Source: Collinsella sp. | GTDB lineage: Bacteria; Actinomycetota; Coriobacteriia; Coriobacteriales; Coriobacteriaceae | NCBI GenBank assembly: GCA_031292915.1 | Contig: JAUMSH010000011.1 | Span: 1 to 64,000, forward strand | Length of the DNA: 64,000 bases | Direction of reading: 5' to 3' | In this document: positions 15,606 to 24,730 of the stretch, in pieces | Numbering within the stretch: the stretch's first letter is position 1 | Layout: each line of letters begins with the position of its first letter | Position numbers and translations under genes: made by a program | The notes under the pieces: generated by a model | Database searches by the model: none | What the model was told of the DNA's origin: nothing | What the model saw: only the letters and a program-made list of their open reading frames with translations

Positions 15606-16862
15606 GTGCGAAAACCAACGCTTTTCCGCTCGATGTTCGATGCCGTGTTTCATAAGCCTATCATGCAGGCAGTCGATGGCTATTTTCAGACGTTCACGGC
15701 GTACTCGCCGCGTTTCACGTCGTGGTCTGGCGGTATCTACGAAGCCGAGCTGACGCGCTCCATAATCGAGCGAAACGCCGACCATGCTTCAAAGCTCCGT
15801 CCCGAGATTTCTGGCACGGCGCAACCGCAATGGACGCGCTCTTTGCAGTGGCAACCGAACCCGTGGATGACCGTGCCGCAATTTTTGCATCGCGTCTCAA
15901 CGATACTTGACGTTTGCGACACGTGCCTGATCGTCCCTGTTGACGGCGGGGACGGAATCACGTCCGTTGGCTATTACCCAGTGCTGCCAAGTCAGTGCGA
16001 AGCCTACGACGTTGACGGCGCTTTGTGGCTTGAGCTCCGTTTTCCCGGCGGCGATAAGACCTTGATTGAGTGGTCGCGCATCGGCGTTATGACGCGGCAT
16101 CAGTTCAAGAGCGATTTGTTCGGAGACGGTACCAACGTGCTCAATCCGACGCTTGACTTGATTCACGCTCAAGAGGAAGCCGAGAAAACAGCTATCGAGC
16201 AGGGCGCGGCGGTGCGCTTCATCGGCAAGCTTTCGCAAAACCGAAACCCGGAAGACACGAAGAAGTCTGCCAAGGACTTCAACGAGCAGTTGGGAGCGTC
16301 GAACGCGGGCGGCATCGTCGTTTACGACAACAAGTATCAAGAGGTTAAGCAGATTGCGCCACAGAACTACACCGTTGACGCCGCACAAATGGAGCGCATA
16401 GAAAAAGCGGCCTATCGTTTCTTCGGATCGAGCGAAGACATCGTTATGAACCGAGCCGACGAGGACACGTACAACGCGTTTTATGAGGGACGTACTGAGG
16501 TCTTCGCTATCCAGCTCGGGTACGTACTCACGGCGATGACGTTCACACCGAACGAGATTGCACATGGCAACTCGATTATGTTCAGTGCAAATCGCCTTGA
16601 GTTCGCGAGCAACCAAACGAAGCTCAACGTTTCGACGGCGCTGTTCGACCGAGGGATTTGGTGTGGCAATCAGGTTGCAGAGGTGTTCCAGTCACCGTCT
16701 TACCCCGGCGGCGAGCGTCACGTAATTCGCGGTGAGTACATTGACCTGGACTTGATCAGCGAGCACACAACAGATCAGGCGGCGAAGGCCGCCGAGACGA
16801 ACGCGAATATCGCCAAAATCGATGGAAAGGGTGGTGATGCCGATGCCGGCGAAACCGAATGA
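15606..16862 (+). CDS. Portal protein
   Basis: 418 aa, HK97-type portal. It forms the dodecameric DNA gate at one capsid vertex. Characteristic elements: a long central helical region, an EDIVMNRADEDTYNAFYEG segment and the C-terminal NIAKIDGKG tail. GTG start preceded by GGAGGTT. It overlaps the protease gene by 26 nt. Confidence 0.88.
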   Translation: MRKPTLFRSMFDAVFHKPIMQAVDGYFQTFTAYSPRFTSWSGGIYEAELTRSIIERNADHASKLRPEISGTAQPQWTRSLQWQPNPWMTVPQFLHRVSTILDVCDTCLIVPVDGGDGITSVGYYPVLPSQCEAYDVDGALWLELRFPGGDKTLIEWSRIGVMTRHQFKSDLFGDGTNVLNPTLDLIHAQEEAEKTAIEQGAAVRFIGKLSQNRNPEDTKKSAKDFNEQLGASNAGGIVVYDNKYQEVKQIAPQNYTVDAAQMERIEKAAYRFFGSSEDIVMNRADEDTYNAFYEGRTEVFAIQLGYVLTAMTFTPNEIAHGNSIMFSANRLEFASNQTKLNVSTALFDRGIWCGNQVAEVFQSPSYPGGERHVIRGEYIDLDLISEHTTDQAAKAAETNANIAKIDGKGGDADAGETE

Positions 16863-17484
16863 GCGCCAGTACCGCCAGATGTCGGTGGTCCTGAGAAGCC
16901 TTGACGGCGGCGAAGGCCGCGAGAAGCGCATCGAATCCGACTACTACGTCGAGGGATACGCTTCGACATTCAATGACCCATATGTCCTATATGAAGACCC
17001 TTGGGACGGTACCGAGTACCGCGAAGTCATCAGCCCAGACGCATTCGTCGATACAGACATGAGCGACATCATCATGCAGTTTGACCATGTGGGCGACGTT
17101 TTGGCGCGCCAGTCGAACGGAACGCTCATCGTCGAGCCCGATGAGCACGGGCTTTTTATGGCCGCAGACCTCTCGAAATCAGAAGCCGCCCGAAACCGAT
17201 TCGAGGAAATCGATAACGGCCTTGTTACGCGCATGTCGTGGGCGTTCACCATCGGCGCGTCCGAGTACGACCGAGACACGCATACCACGACAATCACGCG
17301 CGTCAAGAAGATTTATGACGTGTCCGCAGTCAGCCTTCCTGCTGACCCGAACACCGAAATAAGTGCAAGAAACCTGCTCAACGGAGTGATTGAGCAGTCG
17401 CGCAAGGAGTTTGCGCGAAGGAAGGGCGCGTTGCTTCGAGCAAAAGCGTGCCTGGCAATTACCAATGCGAAGAAAGGTAACTAG
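16837..17484 (+). CDS. HK97-type prohead protease
   Basis: 215 aa from the ATG at 16837 (16822 and 16843 are alternatives). Family features: VEGYASTFNDP at the front, the FDHVGDVLAR histidine motif, and the downstream serine region ITRVKKIYDVSAVSLPADPN. It processes the capsid and scaffold segment during maturation. Located between portal and capsid as in HK97. Confidence 0.88.
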   Translation: MPMPAKPNERQYRQMSVVLRSLDGGEGREKRIESDYYVEGYASTFNDPYVLYEDPWDGTEYREVISPDAFVDTDMSDIIMQFDHVGDVLARQSNGTLIVEPDEHGLFMAADLSKSEAARNRFEEIDNGLVTRMSWAFTIGASEYDRDTHTTTITRVKKIYDVSAVSLPADPNTEISARNLLNGVIEQSRKEFARRKGALLRAKACLAITNAKKGN

Positions 17485-17486
17485 CA

Positions 17487-18740
17487 ATGACACTTGAGGA
17501 ACTTCTTAACGACCTGCAAGCGCTTGTCGACCAGTATTCTGACGGTACTGAACCGACGGAAGAGGATGCAGCCCGCATGGCAGAGCTGACCGACCAGATT
17601 AACGAGCGCACCGCCCAGACCGCACAGGCGGCGCAGGCACGCAACGCCGCCGTCGCGAATGCCCGTGCCGCCATCGACGCAGGCCGCGCACAGCGCGTGG
17701 ATTCCGTGCCGCTGGCGCGTTCCGCCAACGTCACTGGCGCTTCCGGCGCTGTCTACGATGTGACCGACTATGACGCAGCCGAGCGCCGCGCGTGGGTCAA
17801 GGGCCTTGCCGAGCGTTCCGGCATCCAGCTTGTCGGCGGCACCGCGCTTACCGATGCCGAGCGTGCGGCTCAGCGACACGCAATCGAGCAGCGAGCCGAG
17901 TTCACCATGACCACGGCCAACACCGAATCCCTCGTTCCCGTTGCCGTGCAGAACGAGATCATTTCCCTCATCGACAACACCGCAGTTTTCTTCGGTGACA
18001 TCAGCCGAACGAACATGTCCGGTCAGGTCGAGTTCCCGCGTCACAAGTCCATTACCGCAGGCGACGCGGCCAAGACCAAAGAGGGCGAAGCGCCAACCGA
18101 CGTCGAGCAGAATGATTTCGACAACGTTCCGCTTGTGGGTGAGGAGATCAAGAAGACTGTCGAGATGTCCCGCAAGATGGCAACGCAGTCTCTTTCCGGC
18201 TTCGAGCAGTACGTCATTACCGAGGTCTCTGCGCGACTTTCTGTCGCGTGCAACGCCTTTGCCCATGAGAAGCTTGGCGATGCCAAATACGGCATGGCAG
18301 CGGCGAACAAGATTCAGACCGCAGCGGCAAAGAGCCTTACCAAGGCCGATATGGTTAAGATGCTCAGCCTGCTTCGAACCTACGGCAACGCCGCCGCAAA
18401 GGGAATTATCATCTACGCCAACAACAGCACCATTTGGAATCAAATTGCCATGATCGAGGACACAACTGGTCGTTCTTACTTCGTCAACGAAGCGACCGAT
18501 GACCCGATCGTTCAGGGTCGCATCTTCGGCAAGGTGGTCAAGCAGGACGATTCCATTGCCGATGGCGTTATCAAGGCTGGTTTCCCCGACCTCTTCAAGG
18601 GCAATATCTTTGATGGCCCGGATGTGACGCCTTACGTCCAGCCTCGCACCCAGAAGCGCTGCTTCGACGGTTACGTTCTGTTTGACGGCGTGCTTGCCGT
18701 GCCGGAAGCCTTCGCGCAGCTCACCATCAAGTCTGCTTAA
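17487..18740 (+). CDS. Major capsid protein (HK97 fold)
   Basis: 417 aa. The first 100 residues or so form a coiled-coil, Ala/Gln-rich scaffolding (delta) domain that the protease should remove; the rest shows the HK97 capsid pattern (TESLVPVAVQNEIISLID, FPRHKSITAG, ending VPEAFAQLTIK). Start 3 nt after the protease stop, with GAAAGG upstream. Confidence 0.9.
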   Translation: MTLEELLNDLQALVDQYSDGTEPTEEDAARMAELTDQINERTAQTAQAAQARNAAVANARAAIDAGRAQRVDSVPLARSANVTGASGAVYDVTDYDAAERRAWVKGLAERSGIQLVGGTALTDAERAAQRHAIEQRAEFTMTTANTESLVPVAVQNEIISLIDNTAVFFGDISRTNMSGQVEFPRHKSITAGDAAKTKEGEAPTDVEQNDFDNVPLVGEEIKKTVEMSRKMATQSLSGFEQYVITEVSARLSVACNAFAHEKLGDAKYGMAAANKIQTAAAKSLTKADMVKMLSLLRTYGNAAAKGIIIYANNSTIWNQIAMIEDTTGRSYFVNEATDDPIVQGRIFGKVVKQDDSIADGVIKAGFPDLFKGNIFDGPDVTPYVQPRTQKRCFDGYVLFDGVLAVPEAFAQLTIKSA

Positions 18741-18754
18741 GGAGGTGGCGCGGT

Positions 18755-19069
18755 ATGGCCGTAAAAGCTAAAGAAAAGCTGCTGGATGCGTGCCGCGCCG
18801 CGCTTCGCATCCCGGCTTTCGTCAACGACTATGACGAAGAGATCTCGGACGTTATTGAAGCCGCCCGCGCCGAGTTGGTGGCGGGCGGCGTGGCGGATGC
18901 CAAGGCGCACGACGATTCGGACGGGCGCGTTCGACTTGCGATAAAGGTTTACGTCAAGGCGAACTTCGGCATGGACAATCCGGACGCCGAGCGCTTCATG
19001 AAGTCGTTCGAAACCATGCTCACGAGCATGAGCGGTGATTCTGCTTACAACGGCGGCGATGTCGCATGA
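18755..19069 (+). CDS. Head-tail connector (gp6-like)
   Basis: 104 aa, helical, with the family layout LLDACRAALRI...VNDYDEEISDVIEAARAEL. It should bind below the portal after packaging. GGAGGTGG lies before the ATG. It ends in an ATGA overlap with the next gene. Confidence 0.72.
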   Translation: MAVKAKEKLLDACRAALRIPAFVNDYDEEISDVIEAARAELVAGGVADAKAHDDSDGRVRLAIKVYVKANFGMDNPDAERFMKSFETMLTSMSGDSAYNGGDVA

Positions 19070-19374
19070 GCGGGTGGGCTGGCATCTGTACGCTGATCGC
19101 CACGGTATCCGAGCGTGACGAGCTGGGAGTATCGCACAAAAAGGAGCGGTGCCGCCGTGTGCCGTGTAACGTCTACGGTATCAGCCAGGCGGCGTATTAC
19201 GCCGCCGCGCAGGCAGGAGTTAAACCGCGGGCCGTTATCACTGTACGTGCGTGCGCCTACAGCGGTGAAAGGCTTTGCGAGTTCGGCGGCATCCGCTACG
19301 CCGTCGATTCGGCAGTTATGTCGGGAGCTGATGACATACGCCTAACTCTCGTCGAGAAAGTAGGCAACCGGTGA
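19066..19374 (+). CDS. Head closure / head-tail joining protein
   Basis: 102 aa, beta-rich composition, position two genes after the capsid. This is the usual slot of the SPP1 gp16/HK97 gp10-neighbour stopper protein. Assignment rests mainly on synteny. ATGA coupling at both ends. Confidence 0.6.
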   Translation: MSGWAGICTLIATVSERDELGVSHKKERCRRVPCNVYGISQAAYYAAAQAGVKPRAVITVRACAYSGERLCEFGGIRYAVDSAVMSGADDIRLTLVEKVGNR

Positions 19375-19748
19375 GCGGGATAAAGATTGACCAGCTTGAA
19401 TCGATTATCGTCAACAGCATCGAAGAGGTTATCGAGGACAACGAAGAGATCTTGCAAGGCAACGTCAAGGCCGCTGGCAGCAAGGCGGTCCGCCTTCTGA
19501 AAGAGCGAAGCCGGAAGAAGAAGCGCCACGGCGGAAGCTATGCAAGGGGATGGTCTGCCGACGTTAAGAGCGAAGCGACTGGCACCACCTGCGTTGTTCA
19601 CAACAGGCAGTATCAGCTTACGCATTTGCTTGAGAACGGCCACGTTATCAAAAACCAGCACGGAAGCTATCCGGGCAGGGTCGAAGGAGATCACGTTATC
19701 GAAGGCGTTTACAAGGAAGTTGCCGCTGAGTTTTCCAAGGGGGCGTAA
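19371..19748 (+). CDS. HK97 gp10-like tail completion protein
   Basis: 125 aa. The HK97 gp10 family pattern is visible: repeated short helices, then KKKRHGGSYARGW and THLLENGHVIKN, which is the most conserved part. It joins the neck and tail. Coupled to both neighbours by 1-4-nt overlaps. Confidence 0.82.
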   Translation: MSGIKIDQLESIIVNSIEEVIEDNEEILQGNVKAAGSKAVRLLKERSRKKKRHGGSYARGWSADVKSEATGTTCVVHNRQYQLTHLLENGHVIKNQHGSYPGRVEGDHVIEGVYKEVAAEFSKGA

Positions 19749-20074
19749 TGAACAGCCTTAAAGACCTGGCACAGCTTCTTGATGCATTCGGCCTGCCGTG
19801 GGCTAACGGCGGTTTCCGCGATGGAGAGTTTCCCACACCTCCGTATATCGACATCGAAGCCGGTTACGGCGATGGCGTGAGCGCCGACAACGTGGGATGG
19901 TGCCGCTGGATGCCCTACGATGTGGCGCTTTACGTTCGAGAGCGCGACTACGAGCTTGAGAAGCGATTCGAAGCGGCGCTCGATGCCGCAGAGTTTAACT
20001 ACAACAAGACGGTAACGTCGCTTGACGGTGACGAGCTGGTTGAGACGGCTTACGAAATCGACGTTACCGAATGA
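19748..20074 (+). CDS. Tail terminator-like protein
   Basis: 108 aa, located between gp10-like and major tail protein, the standard place of the tail terminator that caps tail-tube length. No decisive motif; assignment is by synteny and size. Confidence 0.6.
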   Translation: MNSLKDLAQLLDAFGLPWANGGFRDGEFPTPPYIDIEAGYGDGVSADNVGWCRWMPYDVALYVRERDYELEKRFEAALDAAEFNYNKTVTSLDGDELVETAYEIDVTE

Positions 20075-20088
20075 TGAAAGGAGCCGAC

Positions 20089-20685
20089 ATGGCGCGAAAT
20101 GGATTCTTCGGTGTTAAGAACGCGCACATCGCGCGTTTTACCGACGAGGATACGTTTAAATATGAGAAGCCTGTCCACATCCCCGGCACGGTCGAAATCA
20201 AGGTCGATCCGTCCATTGAGCAGGCAACGAGCTACGGCGACAACGAGCCGTGGTTGGACAAGTACCAGGACAACGGCGGTTCCATCACGTGGTCGCTCTA
20301 CGATATCGAGAGCACACCTGAGCTGCGCGAGCTTATGGCCGACATCAACGGATTCGACATCGACGAGAAAGGCCGCGTGCTGGCAACGTCGGGCAAGACT
20401 CCTAAACCGTTTGCGCTCTTGTTCGAGCAGCCCGGCCACGCCGTCGGAAGGCGTCGATGCATCTACAAGTGCGCCAGTAAGCCCGTCTCCATTGATGCCA
20501 AGACGCTTGAAGAGAAGCCCGACATCACGCAGCTTGATTACGCGCTTACGTTCCGTCCCGTCAAGCTGCCGAGCGGCTGGCGCGGCAGCTACATCGATAC
20601 ATATGGCGATATTGACGGTTACGACAAATTCTTCGAAGAGGTAGATACTGCCGTCACGCCCAAGACTGTTAGCGTGAGCGCGTAA
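20089..20685 (+). CDS. Major tail tube protein
   Basis: 198 aa, beta-rich, with the layout of long-tailed phage tube proteins (repeated strand pairs, SITWSLYDIESTPELRELM in the middle). Forms the stacked hexamers of the tail tube. GAAAGGAG precedes the ATG at 20089. Confidence 0.82.
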   Translation: MARNGFFGVKNAHIARFTDEDTFKYEKPVHIPGTVEIKVDPSIEQATSYGDNEPWLDKYQDNGGSITWSLYDIESTPELRELMADINGFDIDEKGRVLATSGKTPKPFALLFEQPGHAVGRRRCIYKCASKPVSIDAKTLEEKPDITQLDYALTFRPVKLPSGWRGSYIDTYGDIDGYDKFFEEVDTAVTPKTVSVSA

Positions 20686-21131
20686 TGGACGGCGGAATCA
20701 TCGAGGTAGGCGGAGTTGAGTATCCCGTCGCTTGCAACGCCTTTACACCTATTGCGTACTCGCGCGAGTTCTTCGTTGAGCGCAAGGACGGGAGCCGCCG
20801 CCCCAAGGACATCAACGAAGCCATTTCCGTTGTTCTTGATGTCTCGGCAGCGTCGAATATTCCGCCTATCGTGCCGCTGCTTGAGATTTTCTACGCCTGT
20901 GCGAAGACGTACAACGCCACAGCAAAGGAGAAGACAGATCTTGGCAAGTCCTTTGAGGATTGGGTTTGCGGCTTCCCGCAATCGGAATTCGACCTTGAGC
21001 GCAAAGGTGGTTGGGCATCTGACGTGATGCAGATCATCAAGGACAACTTTTTTCCGAACGCAAAAGCGGACGTGGAAGCCGCGACCGCCGAAGCATCAGA
21101 TGCCGCCGCTTCCGCCGGAGCTGGAGAGTAG
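20685..21131 (+). CDS. Tail assembly chaperone, first part (gpG-like)
   Basis: 148 aa between tube and tape-measure genes, the chaperone position in siphoviruses. The C terminus is Ala-rich and low-complexity (AATAEASDAAASAGAGE). A second ORF overlaps its end in another frame, as in gpG/gpGT pairs. Confidence 0.72.
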   Translation: MDGGIIEVGGVEYPVACNAFTPIAYSREFFVERKDGSRRPKDINEAISVVLDVSAASNIPPIVPLLEIFYACAKTYNATAKEKTDLGKSFEDWVCGFPQSEFDLERKGGWASDVMQIIKDNFFPNAKADVEAATAEASDAAASAGAGE

Positions 21132-21318
21132 CTGCGACACGCTCTATATCTATTCTTGCCAGCAGGCTGGATTGAGCATCCAAGACCTGCACACGCTGTC
21201 TTATGCGCAAGTGCAAAATCTTATTGATATATACAGCTTCGTCAACGATGCCGTGGCGTATGCCGAGGATGACGAGCAGGCGCGGCAGGGCGAAGCGGCC
21301 TTCTGGTCTGGACTGTGA
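21100..21318 (+). CDS. Tail assembly chaperone, second part (gpT-like)
   Basis: 72 aa in the +1 (equivalently -2) frame relative to the preceding gene, overlapping it by 32 nt. In this position other siphoviruses make a fused chaperone by programmed frameshifting. The frame relation would need +1 or -2 slippage, not the common -1, or the ORF may start on its own ATG at 21100. A weak ribosome site favours coupling. Confidence 0.6.
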   Translation: MPPLPPELESSCDTLYIYSCQQAGLSIQDLHTLSYAQVQNLIDIYSFVNDAVAYAEDDEQARQGEAAFWSGL

Positions 21319-21399
21319 GCGTAAAGCGCCAGCGCACCTATGCGGTGCGCTGTTCTGTGCGCTCATTTCTTTCATTGACAACTGAAAAGAGGTGGAACT

Positions 21400-24006
21400 G
21401 TGGCTGTCACGTACAAAGGTCTGACTATCAAGTTCGGCGGAGATACGACCGAGTTGCAGGGCGCATTGAAGAGTGTGCAGAGCACGGCGAAGGATACGCA
21501 GGGCGCGTTGAAGGACATCAATCGCGCCCTGAAATTCGACCCCGGCAACACGGATTTGCTCGTTGAGAAGGAAAAACTTCTCAATCGAGCATACGGCGAG
21601 ACGAAAACGAAGCTCGATGCATATAAAGCAGCGCTCGCGACACTTGATGAAAAGAAGCGGAGCGGCGCGGCACTCACCGAGCGCGAGGAAGCACAGTACT
21701 CGAGCCTTAAGGCTCAGATTGCCATTTGTGAGAACCAGCTCGAGAGCTATTCCGACGATTTGAAAAGCGTCAGCCGCGAAGCCCAAGCATCAAAGAGCAG
21801 CCTTTACCAGTTTGGTCAGACAATTCAGGACAACAGCGATAAGCTGGAAAAGGCCGGCAAGGGTCTAGAGACTGCCGGAAAGACGATTACCGGTGCCGTC
21901 ACCGGCACTGCTACCGCGCTTGTCGGTCTTGCCAGCAGCCAGGAAGAGCAGATCGAGCAGACGCATCAGCTGGACGCTGCCTGGAAGGACGCAGGAGGTA
22001 CGTCCGAGCAGGCGCGAAGCTCCTATACCCTGTTTTATAAGTTACTTGGCGAAGAGGACACCGCGACCGAAGCCGCACAGAACCTGTCACGCTTGACCAC
22101 TAACCAGCAGGAACTGGACAAGTGGAGCAACATCGCCGCAGGCTCGTTCTCCAAGTTCGGCGATGCATTGCCGCTTGAAAATCTCGTGGAAGCATCGCAA
22201 GAGACGGCGCACACCGGCACCGTCACCGGCGGTCTTGCCGATGCCCTCAACTGGGCAACGGCAAGCAACGAGCAGTGGAGCGCAGCACTCTCTGGCAACC
22301 ATGCGGCACAGCAGGCTTTCAACGACCAGATCGCTCAGGGCGCTACCAAAGAAGACGCTTTCAATGCGGCGCTTGCCGCCTGCGGTGACGAGCAGGAGCG
22401 CTCCTCGCTTATTACGCAGACACTCGATGGCCTTTACGGCAACATTGGCGAGACGTATCAAGAGACTAATAAGACGATGCTCGACACGCGCGAAGCGCAG
22501 GCCGAGCTAAACCAGAAGATGGCCGAAGCCGGCGAAGCGGCCATGCCCTTCAAGGAAAAGGCGCTCGAGCTTGGAACGACCTTGCTTGAGAAGGTAACGC
22601 CGGCGCTCGAGGGCGTTAGCGACTGGTACAAGTCCCTAACGCCAGAGCAGCAGGACATGGCAACCAACGTCGTTTTGGGGACGGTCGCGTTCGGCGGGCT
22701 CACAGCGGGCATCGGCAAGACGCTCCAAAAGGGCATCGAGATCGGCCAGACGTTCAAGGACGTTGCCGGCGGCTTCGCTTCCCTCGCAGACAAGTTCGGC
22801 GAGGGCGGCGGCGCTATAAGCACGGCTGCAACAGGCTTCGGCGGCATCGCCGAGAAAGCTGGCGGCTTGGCATCTACCCTTGGCGGCAAGCTCTCTACAG
22901 GGTGGACATCGTTCACCGGATTGATCGCCGCAAACCCAATCTTGCTTGGCGTGGCTGCGGTTGCCGCTGCCGTCGCTGGCCTTACGTGGTTCTTCACCCA
23001 GACCGAGACTGGTAAACAGCTCTGGTCTGATTTCACCGGCTGGATTTCAGAGAAATGGCAGGGCGTGCAGGATTTCTTCGCAGGCGTGCCGGAATTCTGG
23101 TCTGGGATTTGGGACGGGATAACCGGAAAGGCCGAAGAGGCCAAGAACGGCCTTTCGGAAAAGTTCGAAGGCATAAGGCAAGGCGCGTCCGATGCTTGGG
23201 AGGGTTTGAAGACCAACGCGTCCGAAGCTTGGGAGAATCTGAAATCCGGATCATCTGAAAAATTCGGCGCTATCAGGGATTCAATCCAAACAGATATGAA
23301 CACCGGCAAAATTGTCGGTTCTTCGGCTTCAAATGCCCTTAAAGCTGCCATGAACGGTGATTGGGACGCTGCGAAGTCGCAGGCCGGTATTGCCTTCCAG
23401 GCTATCCAAAGCAACATCCAGACGAAGATGAACAATGCGAAGGATAACGCGATAAACGCCGGAAACGCCATCGGTGAAAAGCTTGGCTTCCCGGGGCTTG
23501 GCAGCAAGGTCGCTGGCGTTTTCTCGAACATCAAGAGCAATATCACTTCTCCGATCAACGATGCATGGAACTTTGTCAGCAGCATCCCTGGCAGGATTCA
23601 GGGGGCGTTCAGCGGGATTCGCATCAGCTTGCCGCATATCAGCTTGCCGCATTTCCACGTCAGCTGGCGTGACATCGGTGGCGTTGTGGAACTGCCGTCC
23701 ATCAGCGTCAACTGGTATGCAAAGGGCGCATCCTTCGACAAGCCTTCAATCATTGGCGTTGGCGAAGCTGGACTTGAGCACGTCGCGCCCGATGCAAAGC
23801 TGCGCACAAGCGTCAGAGAGAGTGTCGAGGCGGGTATTTCTCGCGTGCTCGACCGCATAAGCGGCGGCTTCGGTGGCGGAGCCCAGGTGAACGTGACCGT
23901 CAACGCCACCGTTGCAAACAGCATGGACGCGTACACGACCGGTCAGCAGATCGGCGCTGGTATTGCCAGCAGGTTAAAGCAGAAGGGGGTGCCCGTTGGA
24001 GCTTAA
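21400..24006 (+). CDS. Tape measure protein
   Basis: 868 aa, by far the longest helical protein of the phage. An N-terminal coiled coil (about 1-150), hydrophobic segments near 465-535 (GVAAVAAAVAGLTWFF), repeated Trp-containing helices (SDAWEGLKTNASEAWENLK) and a Gly-rich C terminus. It sets tail length and may assist DNA entry. GTG start with AAGAGGTGG upstream. Confidence 0.9.
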   Translation: MAVTYKGLTIKFGGDTTELQGALKSVQSTAKDTQGALKDINRALKFDPGNTDLLVEKEKLLNRAYGETKTKLDAYKAALATLDEKKRSGAALTEREEAQYSSLKAQIAICENQLESYSDDLKSVSREAQASKSSLYQFGQTIQDNSDKLEKAGKGLETAGKTITGAVTGTATALVGLASSQEEQIEQTHQLDAAWKDAGGTSEQARSSYTLFYKLLGEEDTATEAAQNLSRLTTNQQELDKWSNIAAGSFSKFGDALPLENLVEASQETAHTGTVTGGLADALNWATASNEQWSAALSGNHAAQQAFNDQIAQGATKEDAFNAALAACGDEQERSSLITQTLDGLYGNIGETYQETNKTMLDTREAQAELNQKMAEAGEAAMPFKEKALELGTTLLEKVTPALEGVSDWYKSLTPEQQDMATNVVLGTVAFGGLTAGIGKTLQKGIEIGQTFKDVAGGFASLADKFGEGGGAISTAATGFGGIAEKAGGLASTLGGKLSTGWTSFTGLIAANPILLGVAAVAAAVAGLTWFFTQTETGKQLWSDFTGWISEKWQGVQDFFAGVPEFWSGIWDGITGKAEEAKNGLSEKFEGIRQGASDAWEGLKTNASEAWENLKSGSSEKFGAIRDSIQTDMNTGKIVGSSASNALKAAMNGDWDAAKSQAGIAFQAIQSNIQTKMNNAKDNAINAGNAIGEKLGFPGLGSKVAGVFSNIKSNITSPINDAWNFVSSIPGRIQGAFSGIRISLPHISLPHFHVSWRDIGGVVELPSISVNWYAKGASFDKPSIIGVGEAGLEHVAPDAKLRTSVRESVEAGISRVLDRISGGFGGGAQVNVTVNATVANSMDAYTTGQQIGAGIASRLKQKGVPVGA

Positions 24007-24730
24007 GCGTAAGCGAAACCAAAGCGACAGCATTGTCTTCAACGGGCACGACCTGTCGAAGCTCGTCTACTGTAAGGTGCGCCGCCCAATCATGGCGGAC
24101 GTTTCGGCGAGCTTCGAGGATGCGCCCGGGCGGCACGGCGAATACTTCAAGAACGTCCGCCGCTCCGGTTACGATTTGCAGATTGACATGTGGATTCGCA
24201 CCGAGCACCGGCGCGAGGTCGCAAAGGCGCGTCATGAGCTGGCGGCGCTGCTCTGGTCTGACGAGCCGGCGCCGCTTTATTTGCCTGATGACCCTACACG
24301 TTATTTGATGGCGATTGTTAGCGGTGCAACCGACCTTGACGAGATCACCGACGATTGCCCGCAGGCAACCGTTACGTTCCACATTGGCGACCCCGACTAT
24401 TACGGTCAGCATCGCCGGATGGACGTGAGCGGCGCGGCATCGTTCGCTGTCGGCGGCACGCTGCCTGCGGCGCTCACCGTGACGGCCAAGCCTGGCGCTT
24501 GCAGCTCTTGGCGCATCACCAACACCGACACCGGCGAGTTCGTCGAGGTTGTCCAGCCGTTGACGGCTTCGAGCGTGGTTCGGATGGATTTCGATAAAGA
24601 GCACGTGACCGTTAACGGCTCTGTCGCTCAGCTCAACATCATGAGCGACTTTTTCAGTGTTAAAGACCGTGCGCACATCAAAATCTCTAGCGGTTCCGCG
24701 ACGTTGCAATGGGAGGAAAGATGGCTTTAA
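23996..24730 (+). CDS. Distal tail protein (Dit-like)
   Basis: 244 aa; siphovirus distal-tail protein layout with an N-terminal ring-forming domain and a C-terminal galectin-like half. It connects the tail tube to the tip. TTG start at 23996 preceded by AGGGGG and overlapping the tape-measure end by 11 nt; no ATG fits. Confidence 0.8.
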   Translation: MELKRKRNQSDSIVFNGHDLSKLVYCKVRRPIMADVSASFEDAPGRHGEYFKNVRRSGYDLQIDMWIRTEHRREVAKARHELAALLWSDEPAPLYLPDDPTRYLMAIVSGATDLDEITDDCPQATVTFHIGDPDYYGQHRRMDVSGAASFAVGGTLPAALTVTAKPGACSSWRITNTDTGEFVEVVQPLTASSVVRMDFDKEHVTVNGSVAQLNIMSDFFSVKDRAHIKISSGSATLQWEERWL

